A DNA stretch of 64,000 nucleotides from Buxus sempervirens. Its lineage: Eukaryota; Streptophyta; Magnoliopsida; Buxales; Buxaceae. The position numbers and the translations under genes are program-made. The notes below the pieces were generated by a model. It was not told the DNA's origin. It worked only from the letters and a program-made list of their open reading frames with translations, and made no database searches. Below are positions 35,823 to 47,899 of this stretch, one piece after another (position 1 is the first letter of the stretch; each line of letters starts with the position of its first letter). The stretch lies in the NCBI GenBank assembly GCA_947561395.2, contig OX387183.1, positions 6,939,883 to 7,003,882 of the forward strand, given 5' to 3'.

Positions 35823-38226
35823 TGTAGACACCTGATTTTTGCACCCCTAAAATGAAGAAAAATAAAAAGTCAAACCTTGAAGGGATCAAAAAATTGACTT
35901 TTTGATTCAAGTGAATTAGGCCATCAAACTTCATCTCATTGAAAAAAGCATTTCGACACGGTTCTAACGCAATTGAGTTTACTGGAATCGGAGTCCGGAT
36001 AAGGAAGTTATGAGTCGGTCAAACTTTTGGGGAGCGAAAAATTGACTTTTTGCTCGACCCCAATTCAGCTGTCCAAAGTGATCCCAGTGGATAGGTGGTT
36101 CCGAGCTGATTCCAACAATACTAAGTTTGCTGAAATCGGACACCAGATGAAGAAGTTATGGGCAGTTGAAGTTTCAAGAAAACTGCCCGTTTGGCAGAAT
36201 AGCAGCAAAAAAGCAAAATGAATTAATAAAATCAATAAAAAACATTTAATAAAACATATCTTAATATTTTAACATTTAAATAAAAAGTATTTTAATATTT
36301 TAATAATATAATCATAAAGAATCTTAGATTTTTTAATAAAATATTAAGAAAATCAAATAAAAATCTTTAATTAAATCAAATTGAATAAAAGATTTCAGAT
36401 CCGGCATTTAAAAAACGTGCTTAACCGCACTTGAAGTGCGGTTTAGTCTGAACCGCACTTCAAATACGGTTTTGATCTTTTAGAAGGTGGACGCGTGTCC
36501 TGTACGGCGACAGCTAGCAGATTCATGCAGATTTGCACGTGTTGAATGCCAACCGCACTTAAAGTGCGGTTTTTGATTTTTTAGTGAAATTTTGTCACAA
36601 CCGCACTGCAAGTGCGGTTGTGACCAAACCGCACTCCGGCACTTTTTTGCCTATAAATAGAAGGCCAGCCCCCCATTTGGAGTAAGCCGATTCCTTTGGC
36701 CTCCCCCCTCTCTTTCTTTATGTTTTCCACGGCAGAAACCCTGCCCAGGTTCTGCCATTCCCAATACCCAAGATCCCTAATGACCAAAGTACCCCTATAC
36801 TGTCCAAATGTAATCTAAACCTTTCTTTTTCATCCTTTGAGTATCAAGAACCCAACCAACCTCTTCCAAATTTGTCTTAAGAAAACCCGGAGGACGCGAA
36901 AGCACTGCTAAAATCTTCGGAGAATCTTAACATCATCAAAAAGAGAGAATTGGTAATTTGGTAATGTTTCTTATCTCTTTTCCAATACACACAAGTGAAG
37001 TTCCTTACATAATTTTGTTTTATTTTCGTTTTCTTACCTTTTTCACTAACCTGTTTGCTTGCTTATGCTGGGAATCTTTTCACGTAAATGAGTGTTCTTC
37101 CACGGGGAAGGCAAAGAGTGAATCAAAAGGAATAAAATATAAGAGTAGACATGAGCCAAATGACATTATTTGTCAAATGCTAAAGAGGAAATTGTCCTCT
37201 TTGAATAATCTCATGTAACCCCATCCTCTTCCCTCATTCCATTCTCGTTTTACCAAAATGAAAGAATAAGAGAAGGTGAATTGAATACCATTGCTAAAGA
37301 AAGAGGAAAAATGGCTTTCCAAGCCAAAATGAAGAGAATGGAGAACATTGAAGGCACTGGAACTCTTACAGAAGCTACCGGAATCCCCAGGAGACCAATC
37401 AAACTGATCCAGAGCGAAATCGGAACAAAACTGCAAGTTCGGGAGACAACCGCACTTACAGAGCGGTTCGGGCAGAACTGCACAATAAGTGCGGACAAAT
37501 TAAGAAATTGGTTTAAAATTTGATTTTTCAGCCCAGTTGGATTTGACCCGACCTAAACCGGCTTGAACCGACCTTTTGGATAATTTGGGCTACTTTAAGC
37601 CCATTTGTGGACTGTGGACCTAAAAAGGCCCACCAAGGCATCCTGGGCCCACTTGTGAGGCCCACCTTTGACTGGCCCAAACCAGGCCCGTTTTCAACAA
37701 ACGGGCCCAAGGCCATTTGACCCTTGGCTAATGGGCCAAGTTCCAAGCCCAATAAGCCCTTAATATTCTTCAATAATCTAACAAATAAACCAAAAAGGGT
37801 TACCCAATAACCCTACTAGGCTCGAGCCCAATCTTGGCAACCCACGGGCCTTCCAACGGGGCCCGTACCTGACCCATCAAGTTGAAATAAAAAGATAAAA
37901 TCAAATAAAAGGGACCCATACCTCCAGAGGGTCCCGCCAGACCAAACCAAGTGGCATGCTGGCCTAGGAAGGGTGAAATTGACTCAAAACCAGGGAGACC
38001 CGAGGGACCCGTCAAACCGACGGGGCGGGTCGGGGTGTCTTAGGACTTCCCCGGACCGTAATCGAGGACTTAGCTAGAACTCTGAAAAGCCGTAGACCAG
38101 ACTTAGACCCGGATAGGGCAATCACTGTGTCTGCCTGCACCTCTCAGGCAGTGGCGACTCCGAAAGTCCCGAGGCACGCACGAACCAACGTGCGCCCCAT
38201 GTGCGATCTAGATTTAGGTGCGCACA
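35823..38226 (+). mobile_element. Solo LTR (group B), near-TSD GGCCG/GGCCA
   Basis: 2404 bp, TGTAGACACC to GTGCGCACA. Flanks GGCCG (35818-35822) and GGCCA (38227-38231), one mismatch. Palindromes with AACCGCACTT arms at 36423-36640, CTATAAATAG at 36651, GGCCCA-rich block 37520-37870, TGGCGACTC at 38152. No coding content. Confidence 0.9.
36423..36640. repeat. Palindrome array, core AACCGCACTT
   Basis: Four near-perfect palindromes AACCGCACTT/AAGTGCGGTT with 1-base loops (36423, 36451, 36551, 36599) and one partial copy at 36626. The partial copy is 25 bp before the TATA box. A further degenerate pair lies at 37448-37497. Confidence 0.92.
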
Positions 38227-39512
38227 GGCCAGTTTCTGATTTTTATCATCTTCCTCAAAGTGTTCTAGATTGACTACGTATAGTGCTACAGGATCCCCTT
38301 CGTCACTGATCTCCTCCAAATGTGGCAATTCTATGCTTGCCTCGAAAGCCATTGGCAAAGTAAGGACCATATGACAATCGAGTGGGATTGGGGGCATCTG
38401 ACCGAAACAAATTTCGGCTATTGAAGCATCGGCGCACAGTGGCGGCTGACTCAATTAATCATTAGTTTTAACCTCTGGGGTTTCAGGCACTACTTCTTCT
38501 GTCACTTCTACCGTGGAGGGAGTTGACATCCTGCTATATCCAATCAGCGTCTGATCAATCAATAATTGTTCTTCTTCTCCTCCGGCGAAGTTATCCGTCA
38601 GATCCTCATCAGAAACCGATTTTTCAGTCCTTGAGGTCACCTTGTTGGAAACAAACTCAAGCACAGTGCCCGAAATATCAGATGAACCTGGTATTGGGCT
38701 CTTTTTTAGCTTTTGCGGTTTTGGGGTGCGTTTCTTGGCGGCAAACCTAGAATATTCATACAGCTGAGAGGACCCAGTACTCTGTTCCTTATGTCGCATA
38801 CTGGCTCGCTGTCACTGCCAGCGTCGCTTTTGCGTCTTGGTCATGGCTGCGACATTTTCCTGCGAATAAAAAGGAAACTTAGGATGAGTCAGTTTTTTCC
38901 AACGACCTACTTGAACAATAGGGGGTTTCACCATTCTAGGCTTATCCCCTTTTACCATAATTTCTTGTTCATAAGTCATATATCCACTTTCCCAAGTAGG
39001 GTTGGACGGGGATGCCATCCTCATCGGCGTCCCTGATGAAACTTGTCTTATGGAATCCCAATGAAATTGCCTCCCCCCCCCCCCCCCCCCCCCCCCCGTG
39101 TTCGAGGTGTGTCTTCTGAACTTAGGGATCTTCCCTTACCATGTTGAGTGTGCTACGGGGCTGTTACCAATCTCCATCTACAATCACCACAAAGAAGGTC
39201 TGGTGACACTTCTATCTTGTTTGGGCTTTCAGGTGTGATATATTGCTCAACTGAAGAGTCTTCATACACCTTTGCCGCTGTCTCCGGCCACTTTGTGGTT
39301 GCACATTGAGTGGACGAGAACCCAAAGGACACCGATGTGTGCTTTTCCGCAGCTGTTTTTCTATATCCTTCCTCCATAAACGTACCTCGGTTGGGTCTAG
39401 GCCTAGGTTTGTGCTAGCATTCACCCCAAATCTCTCCACGCCTTTCATGGCGTGAGGTTCGGCCTTCAGTAGAGGACACCTCCAATCATTCCTTGGTCGT
39501 AAGTTCAACTGA
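38227..39512 (-). pseudogene. Tat gag-protease linker region, broken
   Basis: Minus-strand coding remnants in order: VRMASPSNPTW/GRWKKLTHPKFPF/VAAMTKTQKRRWQ (39024-38812), MRHKEQSTGSSQ to VVPETPEVKTND (38799-38455), and MSQPPLCADASIAEIC to NLEHFEEDDKNQK (38454-38227). The motif TKTQKRRWQ is typical of the gag-to-protease region of Tat elements. Upstream of 39024 a C25 run and weakly recognisable sequence (39098-39512) follow. Frameshifts and stops separate the pieces. Confidence 0.65.
39073..39097. repeat. Poly-C run of 25
   Basis: Uninterrupted C25 inside coding remnants of the Tat element. Like the C22 at 19516 it lies within an otherwise ordinary coding stretch. Confidence 0.9.
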
Positions 39513-42400
39513 TATAGACACCAAAAAATTGCACGATTTTTGATAAATCTTGAAGGAGAGAAATATTTTATTGAATTTTCAATTCTTAGCATTGGGTTTG
39601 AGATCCTTAACCCATTTGAATCCAAAGCCGCAAAGGAAAATGCCCGAATTCAATCTTTTATGCAAAGTCAAACTTTTTTGGGTTGAATTTTGTTGACTTT
39701 TGACCCCAGAAAATGAAATATTTTTTAAAGCAAGATTTAAAGATAATTTTCCCCGGTAATTAGGTTTTTAGCAATGTTATTGCATAAATGAATTTTTTGA
39801 GATTTTAAATCTTAACGAATACCTTGTATTAACATGTTGAATCTTTTTACCGGACCTGAAAAACCGGAATTTAGCCTAGAACTGGAAAGTTGACTTTTTA
39901 TTCACTTGGAATTTGGGTCTGGAAATATTTTTAATGGATTCAAATGGGGGGTGTTTGCTTATTTACATGTAATATCTTAAGTAAATGGAGATTAAAAAAT
40001 ACGAGGACATTTACTTAAACGATATTACATGTAAATTAGCCTGGCCTGTGCAGCTAAGGTTCAGAACCAACCAAAAATGTGCTGACCGTAGTATATGTGC
40101 GGTTTTTGAGAATTTGGTCTCAACCGTCCTGTATGTACGGTTGCAACCGCATACATAGCATGGTTGATGTTCATGCTTGTTGCGTGAGCTGCCACGTGGC
40201 TTCCGGAAGCTTCGGCCGTTGAGATACGTCGACAGCAATCATGACGAGCGTAACTGAATTGGAACTGCCCTGTATGTGTGGTTGAGATGAATTTGCATAG
40301 AAACCGCACATATAGGACGGTTCTATTGAAACCGCACTGTGTATGCGGTTTTGGCTGTTCAGGGGATTTGCGAAATGGCTCGATTTCTGAGCCTTATTTA
40401 CGCATATTACCTCTCTCTCAGGGACTTGAACTCCCTATTTCACCCTCCGAAACTTGCTGAATTACTCCAATTCAAGCCTTAGAGGAGAATTGGAATAATC
40501 TAGAAGGCTTTTTTGGCCTACTCTTGGGACTCTTCTACCCTTGGCTTTGCCTATAAATAGAAGGGTCCTCCTCTTGCAAATGGCTGAAAATTTTGAAGCT
40601 TGGAAGCTCTGCAAGAAGAGGGGAAATTCTGCTGGATTGCTGCCTCAAGGGCTCAAGTCATCAAAGGTAAAGCTCCATTTGGTTTTATTGCCTCCTCTTT
40701 ACATTTCCAACTCCCAACTTCTACCTTTCTGTAGTGTAAGGCCTTGGGTGTTGTTTTGTAGCCCCAAACCTCTTCCGAAGTACCTGGGAATCCTCTCTAG
40801 CCGTAAAACGTGAAGAGAGAGCCTTGGGAAAAGGAAGATGGGATGGATCCTTTAGGATTAGAACCTACATGTGATGAAGAGCATGTTTAATGGTTATTTT
40901 GAACCTATGGTTGCTTATTTGATTTGATCATGTTTTAGATTTGGAGAAGAGATGTGATCCATGCTATCTATAGCAATGGATTTTAATTTTCTCCTAGATA
41001 TGTGTTTTTACCAATATCACACACTTTTTCACTGTTTTGCATCAAATAGGCTAGATCTTGGATTCTCCATGCTCAATATGGAAAATCTGAGATCTCTGGC
41101 CTTAGAATGAATTTTTAGGACTTCATGAGTTGTTTTTCATGATTTCAAGTTATTTTGGTCGAATCCACTTGCACACATGCACTGGTTTCACACTTCACAC
41201 TTTTACTCAAGGTTTTTCAAAACAGGGCAGCATCTGTACCAGGTCTTAGAATGCTTATAACTTCATCCTCCGGATGAATTTTTGAGTGATTCCAAAGACA
41301 TGTGATAGATGGGAAAGCCTACTTTATATCTGGAAATTTTCGCTCATTTTTATGGAGCCATTTTTTGACACCATCTGTTCAAAGTCTGTAAGTCAGTTCA
41401 GCCCAGATTGCTAAACTTGCCGCTTTGATGGTGCGCCATTTGCTCAGTTTTAATCTGTTTCGAGTGATTTCAGTCTTTGGTTTTTCCTTGAGAAGTCTAT
41501 TTTCATTTCCAACTAGTTTCAGCAGAGTTTGATCTGTTTTGTGCCTTGGGTGCTCAATTGACTCAGAGATGCTTGTTGGCATAGTCCAGAGCTAATCTGT
41601 GGTCTTCTAGGCCTGTTCAAAAGAGCACACAAGCCACATTCGGATAAAGTTTGGTGTGAGGTTTTTTTCTTTGGAAAGATGGCACCACATACTTCCTCCA
41701 TACCAATTTTCATGGATTTTTATTTAGCCAAACTCCACGAATAGGATTTTGAAAATGCCTACTTAACACTTTTTCCAAGTTATAACAGCAGATTTCAGAT
41801 GTGGATTTCTCTCTCGTTTTAAATCGGATTGAGCTGAATTTTTTACTGTATACTCTATTATATACCAGTTTTCAAATGGCTTTGGTTTCATTGGAGTTGG
41901 ATTTAAATTGAGTGAGTTATGGTTAATCGAAGCTTTCAAGTTCTCATAATCTGATTTTTCCAGATTTGCCTTGAATTGGTTTCGCTTCAATTTTTACCTT
42001 GATTTTTACTCACTCATGAAGTTCTAAGAGGTGATATATCCATGGAGAGAGTTCATATTTATTGGACTACTCATGTGGAATAATCACTTACATTTTGCTT
42101 ACTTTTAAGCATCCTTTGTCTTTTTTTATTAGCAAACAATCTTTAGCATAAGCAAGCATGTGGCAACCGTCTTAGACGGATGAGTGGGGGTGCCTAACAC
42201 CTTCCCCCGCTCATAAATAATTCCCCTTACCTGATCTCTGGATTTTTCCTTGTATTAGAGCTACTTTTGCTCTATTTGGCATAGATGAACCCTTTGGTGT
42301 CCATTCACACCTTAACATGGATGGTGGCGACTCTTTACATTTATCGATCCCCGCGTGACGATATCAGAAGTCATCCGAGATGACATTTCCATATCTCACA
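39513..42400 (+). mobile_element. Solo LTR (group A), TSD ACTGA
   Basis: 2888 bp, TATAGACACC (second base changed from the usual TG) to TCTCACA, with perfect flanks ACTGA (39508-39512 and 42401-42405). It contains an 80-bp hairpin at 39962-40039, an AACCGCA palindrome array (40084-40350), CTATAAATAG at 40551 and TGGCGACTC at 42325. No coding content. Confidence 0.92.
40084..40350. repeat. Palindrome array, core AACCGCAyA
   Basis: Several diverged palindromes of the type AACCGyAyAyA/TrTrTrCGGTT at about 40084, 40123, 40142, 40278, 40302 and 40329. The array ends about 200 bp before the TATA box. Confidence 0.8.
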
Positions 42401-42719
42401 ACTGACTTCGGACTGGTGGTGTTTTATGTGTAGGTTCTTTTGACGATGGTCCACCCAGATCCACCTTGATGGCTCGAGTTTGTTTCGGCAAACCAATTGT
42501 GGCCATATTTACTGGTACGTTCTTAGGGAATGGTTGTGTGTCCACCTGCATCTTTTCCTTGTCCGCTTCTGTAAATTTCAAGAGCCCCTAGTCGATATTT
42601 TCCTGTATCACATTACGTAACATAGTACATTCATTAGTCTCATGTGTTTTTATTCCATGCCACTTACATAATTTACCCTTAGCCGCTACATTGGCCGGAA
42701 TAAAGGGGTGGTCTCTGGT
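42401..42719 (-). pseudogene. Tat gag C-terminal part with zinc knuckle
   Basis: Minus-strand remnant reading HPFIPANVAAKGKLCKWHGI, then THETNECTMLRNVIQENID, a TAG at 42588, and LLKFTEADKEKMQ. The CKWHGIKTHETNEC pattern is the nucleocapsid-type zinc knuckle of Tat gag, which binds the element RNA. The N-terminal side is cut at 42719, where an LTR fragment begins. The rest of gag, the 5' UTR and the 5' LTR are absent from the window. Confidence 0.75.
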
Positions 42720-42726
42720 TAACCGA

Positions 42727-42936
42727 AAAAAATATTTCATTTTCTGGGGTCAAAAGTCAACAAAATTCAACCGGAAAAAGTTTGACTTTGCACAAAAGAT
42801 TGAATTCGGGCCTTTTCCTTTGCGTTTTGGATTCAAATGGGTTAAGGATCTTAAACCCAATGCAAAGAATTGAAAATTCCAATAAAATATTTCTCTCTTT
42901 CAAGATTTATAAAAAATGTGCAATTTTGGGGTGTCT
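42727..42936 (-). mobile_element. Truncated group-A LTR fragment
   Basis: About 210 bp nearly identical to the right end of LTR 44133-47053 ('aatatttcattttctgggg' through 'gtgcaattttggggtgtct'). The opposite end is lost and it abuts Tat gag. No TSD could be found, so a deletion or rearrangement formed this junction. Confidence 0.85.
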
Positions 42937-43168
42937 AAACCGCGTGGGACCTAGCGTTTTAGTAGCAATTTTCGAAAAAGTCACAAAAAATTGAATAACT
43001 TATTCATTTCAATTCGTATTGACTTCAAACTTTTTGGGGAATATTTATATAGGATTCGGGTTCGTTCAAACTCATAAGAGATGCGTTTTAGAAGCCATAA
43101 AAATCATTTTCTCTTCTGAAAAGCCTTCTTCTAAGTTTTTCTATTTTGAGCCATTAAACCTTTTTTTT

Positions 43169-43598
43169 GGGTAAATTACACTTACCTCCCTTGAGGTATG
43201 CTATAATTACACTTACCTCCCTTGAGGTTTATGAAATAACACTTTCCCCCTTGATATTTGTGTATGGGTCAAAATAACACTTTTTCATTGAAGTTTCCGT
43301 CAAAACGGTAATGATAGTTAGTAAAATAATTTGAACTGGACAAGATTACCACCATTTAAGTTAAATGATAGTTATGCCTTAGGCCATTAAAATTTTTGTT
43401 CTCATCTTTATGAAGGGGTAATCTTGTCCAGTTCAAATTATTTTACTAACTATCACTACCGTTTTGACAGAAACTTCAATGAAAGAGTGTTATTTTGACC
43501 CATACACAAATCTCAAGGGGGGAAAGTGTTATTTCAGAAACCTCAAGGAGGTAAGTGTAATTATAGCATACCTCAAGGGAGGTAAGTGTAATTTACCC
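43169..43598. mobile_element. Foldback MITE, GGGTAAATTACACTTACC ends
   Basis: 430 bp. The ends are inverted repeats of about 190 bp (GGGTAAATTACACTTACCTC at left, its reverse complement at right), with 'ttgaactggacaagattac' matching 'gtaatcttgtccagttcaa' near the centre. It sits in a T run that makes the TSD ambiguous (8 or more T on each side). It lies inside the copia LTR between blocks that are contiguous at 53300. Confidence 0.95.
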
Positions 43599-44132
43599 TT
43601 TTTTTTTTTCTTTCTTCTTCTACCTTGGAGTTTTGGGTGAGGAGATTGCATCGTGGGAGTTCCTGTGGATACCAGGCAAGTTTGTTTGGGTGATGTGTGA
43701 GAAGATCTTCAGAGTTCTGGAGTGTTACTGTGGAGCAAATCTGAAGAGTTCTTTAGATACTTTCAAGTTTGTGAGTTGCAGAGTCTAGCATAGGGATGTT
43801 GAGTCGTCTGAACTACAGGTTGTAAATCATTTTCTCATAGTGGATCTTTTAGGTGACTCCTGTATAGCCCGGAGGGTTTTTCTTTAGTAAGAGTTCTCAT
43901 AAAGTTTTCCCTTCGTCACCAAATTGCTTGTGTCTTCTTTATTACTTTAATTATTTACTTGCAATTTGGGTGGATTGTTAATTATTTTTGATTGATTTTT
44001 TTAATTATCTGGAATTACTTTGAGAACTTGTTCATGCCTATTAATTAAGGACTTGTTTTTAATTAATAGAAAATTTTTATTTAGCTGTGCTACACCTATT
44101 CACCCCCTCCAGGTGTAATTTGAGTCTAAACC

Positions 44133-47053
44133 TATGAGACATGGAAAAATCACTGAGATGGTTCCCTCCATCATCACACAGGCTCAACTGAAATGGGAGA
44201 GTCGCCACCATTCAATTTTTGGGTGTGAATGGACACCAAAAGATTCAAAATAAGCAAAAAGACAAATCTAGAGTAAAAATAACTCTACTTGGAAATCAAA
44301 TCCAGAGATGGGTAAGGGGATTAGATTATGAACGGGGGAAGGTGTTAGGCACCCCCATTCACCCACACAAGGTGGTTGCCAAGTGTTGTTCATGCTAAAA
44401 AAATGAGAAAGCTTGCTAAAATAATCAAAAACCTTGAAAAAGGATTAAACAAATGTGTGATACCTTCACATGAGAAATACAAATGAATTCCAAATCCTCT
44501 TTTATGTCAATATCACTTCTGGAATATCACCAATAGATGGAAATCAAAGCAAAAATTGCACAAAACCAAGTTGAGTCAAATCCGGAAAATTCGGTAAAAG
44601 ATAGAGCCATTTGTCTTGAAATCATTCAAATCTAGTATAAATTGAATCAAACCAAATCCATTTGAAAGATTATGATAAATAGAAGACTCATGAAAATTTT
44701 CAATCAAATCCAGTTAAAATCCCAGGAGTTATTCTCCTTTGAAATCTGTTGCTGGAGATAGTTAAAAGTGATAAGTGGGCAACTTTGGAAATTCATTTAG
44801 AAAAATTGGCTTCATATAAATCTGTGAAATTTGGCATGAATTAAGTATGTAGAGCCATCTTTCAAATGAAACTAGCCTCATACAAAAATTCATCCGGATG
44901 TGCCTTGGGTGACTTCTGGAACAGGCCCCGGGGATCACAGATTAACCCAGAAAAGTGCTGTTGAGCAGTTCTGAGTAAATCTGTTATCCAAGACACAAAT
45001 TGAGTCAAAAAATTATGAAACTAACTGGATTTGAAATTAGACTTCCAAAGGAAAACATTGAAACAAAAATCACTCGAATCGGACTTAAAACGAACGCATG
45101 GTGCTGAGTCAAAGTGACAGGTTCCGCAATCTGGCCTGAACTGACCTATCAACTTCGACTGAGTGGTGTCAAAAATCCACTCCATAAAAATTGATGAAAT
45201 TTTGCGGGCATAAACTATACAGCGTCACCTTTCCCATGGCTTTAGAATCACTCCAAAATTCATCCGGACGATGAAGTTACGAGTGTTCGAAGTTGGGGTA
45301 CAACTGCTGTCCCGTTTTGCCACTTTTAAGTAAAATCAATTCAAAACAGTGATTGGGTGTGTGTAATCCGTGCAATATGAATCAAAACCACTTTGAAGAA
45401 CCTCTAGGAAGAAAGAGGGCACAAGTTTGGCTCACCATTCTCTCCGATTGGAAAGAATATGCCAAAAACCCCAAAAGTGAGCAAAAATGCCCAAAACCGA
45501 GAGGTTAGACCTAGAGGTCTTCAAGACTCAAGATAAACTCATTTGAAATCAATTTAAAAATCATTGAGATATATTCCAGAACTGCTTGGGGCTATTTATT
45601 GTAGATCTATCACAATGAATGCAATAAATCCGAAATATAAGCCGATTCCGACAAAAACAGGTGCTATGTGTGTGTGTAAAAATCCACTCTTCAACAACAT
45701 AACAACATATAGCATGCATTCATATCAATCAAATGGGGTTCTAAAACAACCTAGGGTTCCGTTCCATTCTTGTTTCCCTTAGTTCTCTCTCCCCGTTTTA
45801 CGGTTCTTCGAGATAATCTTGGGGTACTTTGAGTATGAAACGGTTTTCATAGAACAAAAGGCTTTTCAAAAGGGTTCTAATACTAAGGATCAATCCTCAG
45901 TTTCATTTCCCCTAGATCCTGTCTTCACGTTTTACGGCTAGAGGGAGTCTTGAGGTACTTTGAGTAGAGGAAGGGGTTGCATACACAAAGATTAGGCCTT
46001 ATTCTACAGAAAGGTAGAAGAAAAGAACTAAACCTAGAATCTAAGACAGAAAAGTAAAGAAGGTTTTAGGCTTACCTGGGTTCTGGAAGCAGTGCAGTAG
46101 CGGTTCCCTTCTTCACTCGGAGCTCTTCAATCTCCCACTTCTTGGCCAAAATTCTTAGAAAAAGTTCTTCGCCATTTGCTTGAGGAGAGGCCTCCTATTT
46201 ATAGGCAAAGGCTAGGGTTAGGGGGAACCCTAATGGTAGACACAAAATGATGTCTAGAATCCCCCACACTTAACCCTATTAACCCTAGGGTTATTTCCGA
46301 GATTTCCACTCCTTAAATGAAGGATATGATGGTAAAAAATGAAAATTCTTGGAAAACCCTAATTTTGAGCAAAAACCTTGTATCCGACAATTCAGGTCGG
46401 ATACAAGCAATTCTCTTTATATCCGACATTATCTGTCGGATACAATAAAGATGTTTTGTATCCGACATTATTTATCGGATACAAAAAAAAGAAACTTTTA
46501 TCCGAATTTTAACACAGGTAATACTTATTTACATGTAATATTATTTAAGTAAATGTCATCGTATTTTTTAATCTCCATTTACTTAAGATATTACATGTAA
46601 ATAAGCAAACACCCCTCCATTTGAACCCATTAAAAATAGTTCCAGACCCAAATTCCAAGTGAATAAAAAGTCAACTTTCCAGTTCCAGGCTAAATTCCAG
46701 TTTTTCAGGTCTGGTAAAAAGATTCAATATATTAAAACCAAGGTATTCGTCAAGATTTAAAATCTCAAAAAATTCTTTTATGCAATAACATGGCTAAAAA
46801 CTTGATTACCGGGAAAAATTATCTTGAAATATTGCTTTAAAAAATATTTCATTTTCTGGGGTCAAAAGTCAACAAAATTCAACCGGAAAAAGTTTGACTT
46901 TGCACAAAAGATTGAATTCGGGCCTTTTCCTTTACGATTTTGGATTCAAATGGGTTAAGGATCTCAAACCCAATGCTAAGAATTGAAAATTCCAATAAGA
47001 TATTTCTCTCCTTCAAGATTTATCAAAAATCGTGCAATTTTGGGGTGTCTACA
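44133..47053 (-). mobile_element. Solo LTR (group A), TSD AAACC
   Basis: Minus-oriented, 2921 bp; minus strand runs TGTAGACACC to TCTCATA. Perfect flanks AAACC (44128-44132 and 47054-47058). CTATTTATAG (TATA, minus) at 46195, palindrome array at 46378-46485, hairpin at 46528-46606, GAGTCGCCA at 44199. No coding content. Its promoter-distal 3' body is closest to LTR 28061 while its 5' part is closest to LTR 39513. Confidence 0.92.
46378..46485. repeat. Palindrome array, core TATCCGAC
   Basis: Three palindromes TGTATCCGAC/GTCGGATACA at about 46378, 46418 and 46456, about 39 bp apart, 174 bp upstream (minus strand) of the TATA box. Confidence 0.9.
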
Positions 47054-47555
47054 AAACCTAAAATTTTCATACATGACTTTGGGTTCTAAAAAGTCATTCA
47101 ATTCTACAATGTTCCTAATTATGATCTCTCTTTAATTTCAATTTTTAGCTGTCGTTCTAGAGAGTCCAAGTCATTTTCTTCCTATTTAATTCATATTTAG
47201 AATTAAGATGAAAGACTTGACATACAAACAAAAAATCACAAAATTAAAAGGACAAAATTTGGTTTAGTTTTATAACTTATCTGAAAAATTCAAAACGCAA
47301 GAACTTAATTTCAAAACATGACAAACTCAGAACTAGTTAAAAATCTATTATTGGTGCACGAAATTCAAACACGTATCTTCCACTCGAAAATGACTGAACC
47401 AAAGCGATCGTGCCCCAATTTCAACTTCATGAGATGAGCATCGTCGTTTGATTTACAACTTCCTGGTGAACAGTAGAAATATATTCAGAAATTTGGCTTC
47501 ATATTAAGCACTTAGATTAATGGGAAAGCGAGAGAGCGAGGGCCAGCATATATTG

Positions 47556-47899
47556 TAGGGAAAATTGGTTTAAGTGGTACTTTTTCGACATAATTCAGAT
47601 TCAGTCGTACAAATCTTGGTAATTGTAAACTAATGATATTTTTTTAAATAACTGGGAATCAGTGTTATTTCATTATTGAGAGTTGCTTTCGCAATTGCCT
47701 TAAAAAAAAAATTTGAAAGCCTTTTTCACTCATTTTGTTTGTCAGTATTTTTAGGGCTTTTTCGAAAGAACTTCTTCTAAAGTGATACAGTTGATTCTCA
47801 ATTATTTTAAAAAACTATTACTAATTCTTAATTACAAAGAATTAGGCACCTGAATCTGAATTTATTTTAAAAAATATCACTTAAAACCAAATTTCCCTC
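47556..47899. mobile_element. Foldback MITE with about 130-bp inverted repeats
   Basis: 344 bp. Left end TAGGGAAAATTGGTTTAAGT and right end reverse-complement GAGGGAAATTTGGTTTTAAG, with further matching words ('cagattcag', 'aattgagaatca'-like). Flanked by TATTG (47551-47555 and 47900-47904). No coding capacity. Superfamily undecided. It lies about 0.4-0.7 kb upstream of the extensin 2 TATA box. Confidence 0.8.

Larger units (their letters stand above)
8504..42719 (-). mobile_element. Degenerate Ty3/gypsy (Tat-type) retrotransposon with nested insertions
   Basis: Minus-strand element read from right to left: gag zinc knuckle (42.6 kb), gag-protease linker (38.2-39.5), protease (35.4-35.8), RT and two RNase H domains (26.0-28.1), integrase (24.7-26.0). 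Beyond these lie antisense PMD genes (13.5-23.8), a polypurine tract and the 3' LTR (8504-13232, interrupted). Dual RNase H and an antisense PMD gene between integrase and 3' LTR are established traits of the Tat lineage. The 5' end (5' LTR, PBS, N-terminal gag) is missing beyond 42719. Multiple stops and frameshifts make it non-autonomous. Insertions at 28061, 30995, 35823 and 39513, plus 9487 in the LTR, account for about 15.7 kb. Confidence 0.85.
42937..47069 (+). mobile_element. Copia solo LTR carrying a MITE and another LTR
   Basis: 43620-44132 matches the 3' part of the copia LTR at 53325-53780 ('ctaccttggagtt', 'cccggagggtttttct', 'ccttcgtcaccaaattgctt', 'ttcaccccctc-aggtg'). It is broken at 44132 by an LTR insertion and ends with TTTTCA at 47069. 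The left boundary near 42937 is uncertain, because the copia LTR start is not known. No PBS TGGTATCAGAGC follows at 47070, so it is a solo LTR or fragment. Confidence 0.7.

Noticed and set aside
42687-42691. TACAT as left TSD of the copia solo LTR (right flank 47070-47074)
   Set aside because: This TACAT is in phase inside Tat gag coding sequence and the bases after it do not resemble a copia LTR; probably chance.
8504-42719. Endogenous pararetrovirus
   Set aside because: A DDE integrase, LTR-like ends and a gypsy domain order are present, and no movement-protein or caulimovirid-type features were seen.
45564-45782. Open frame on plus strand within LTR 44133
   Set aside because: Homologous LTRs do not keep the frame; no coding signal.
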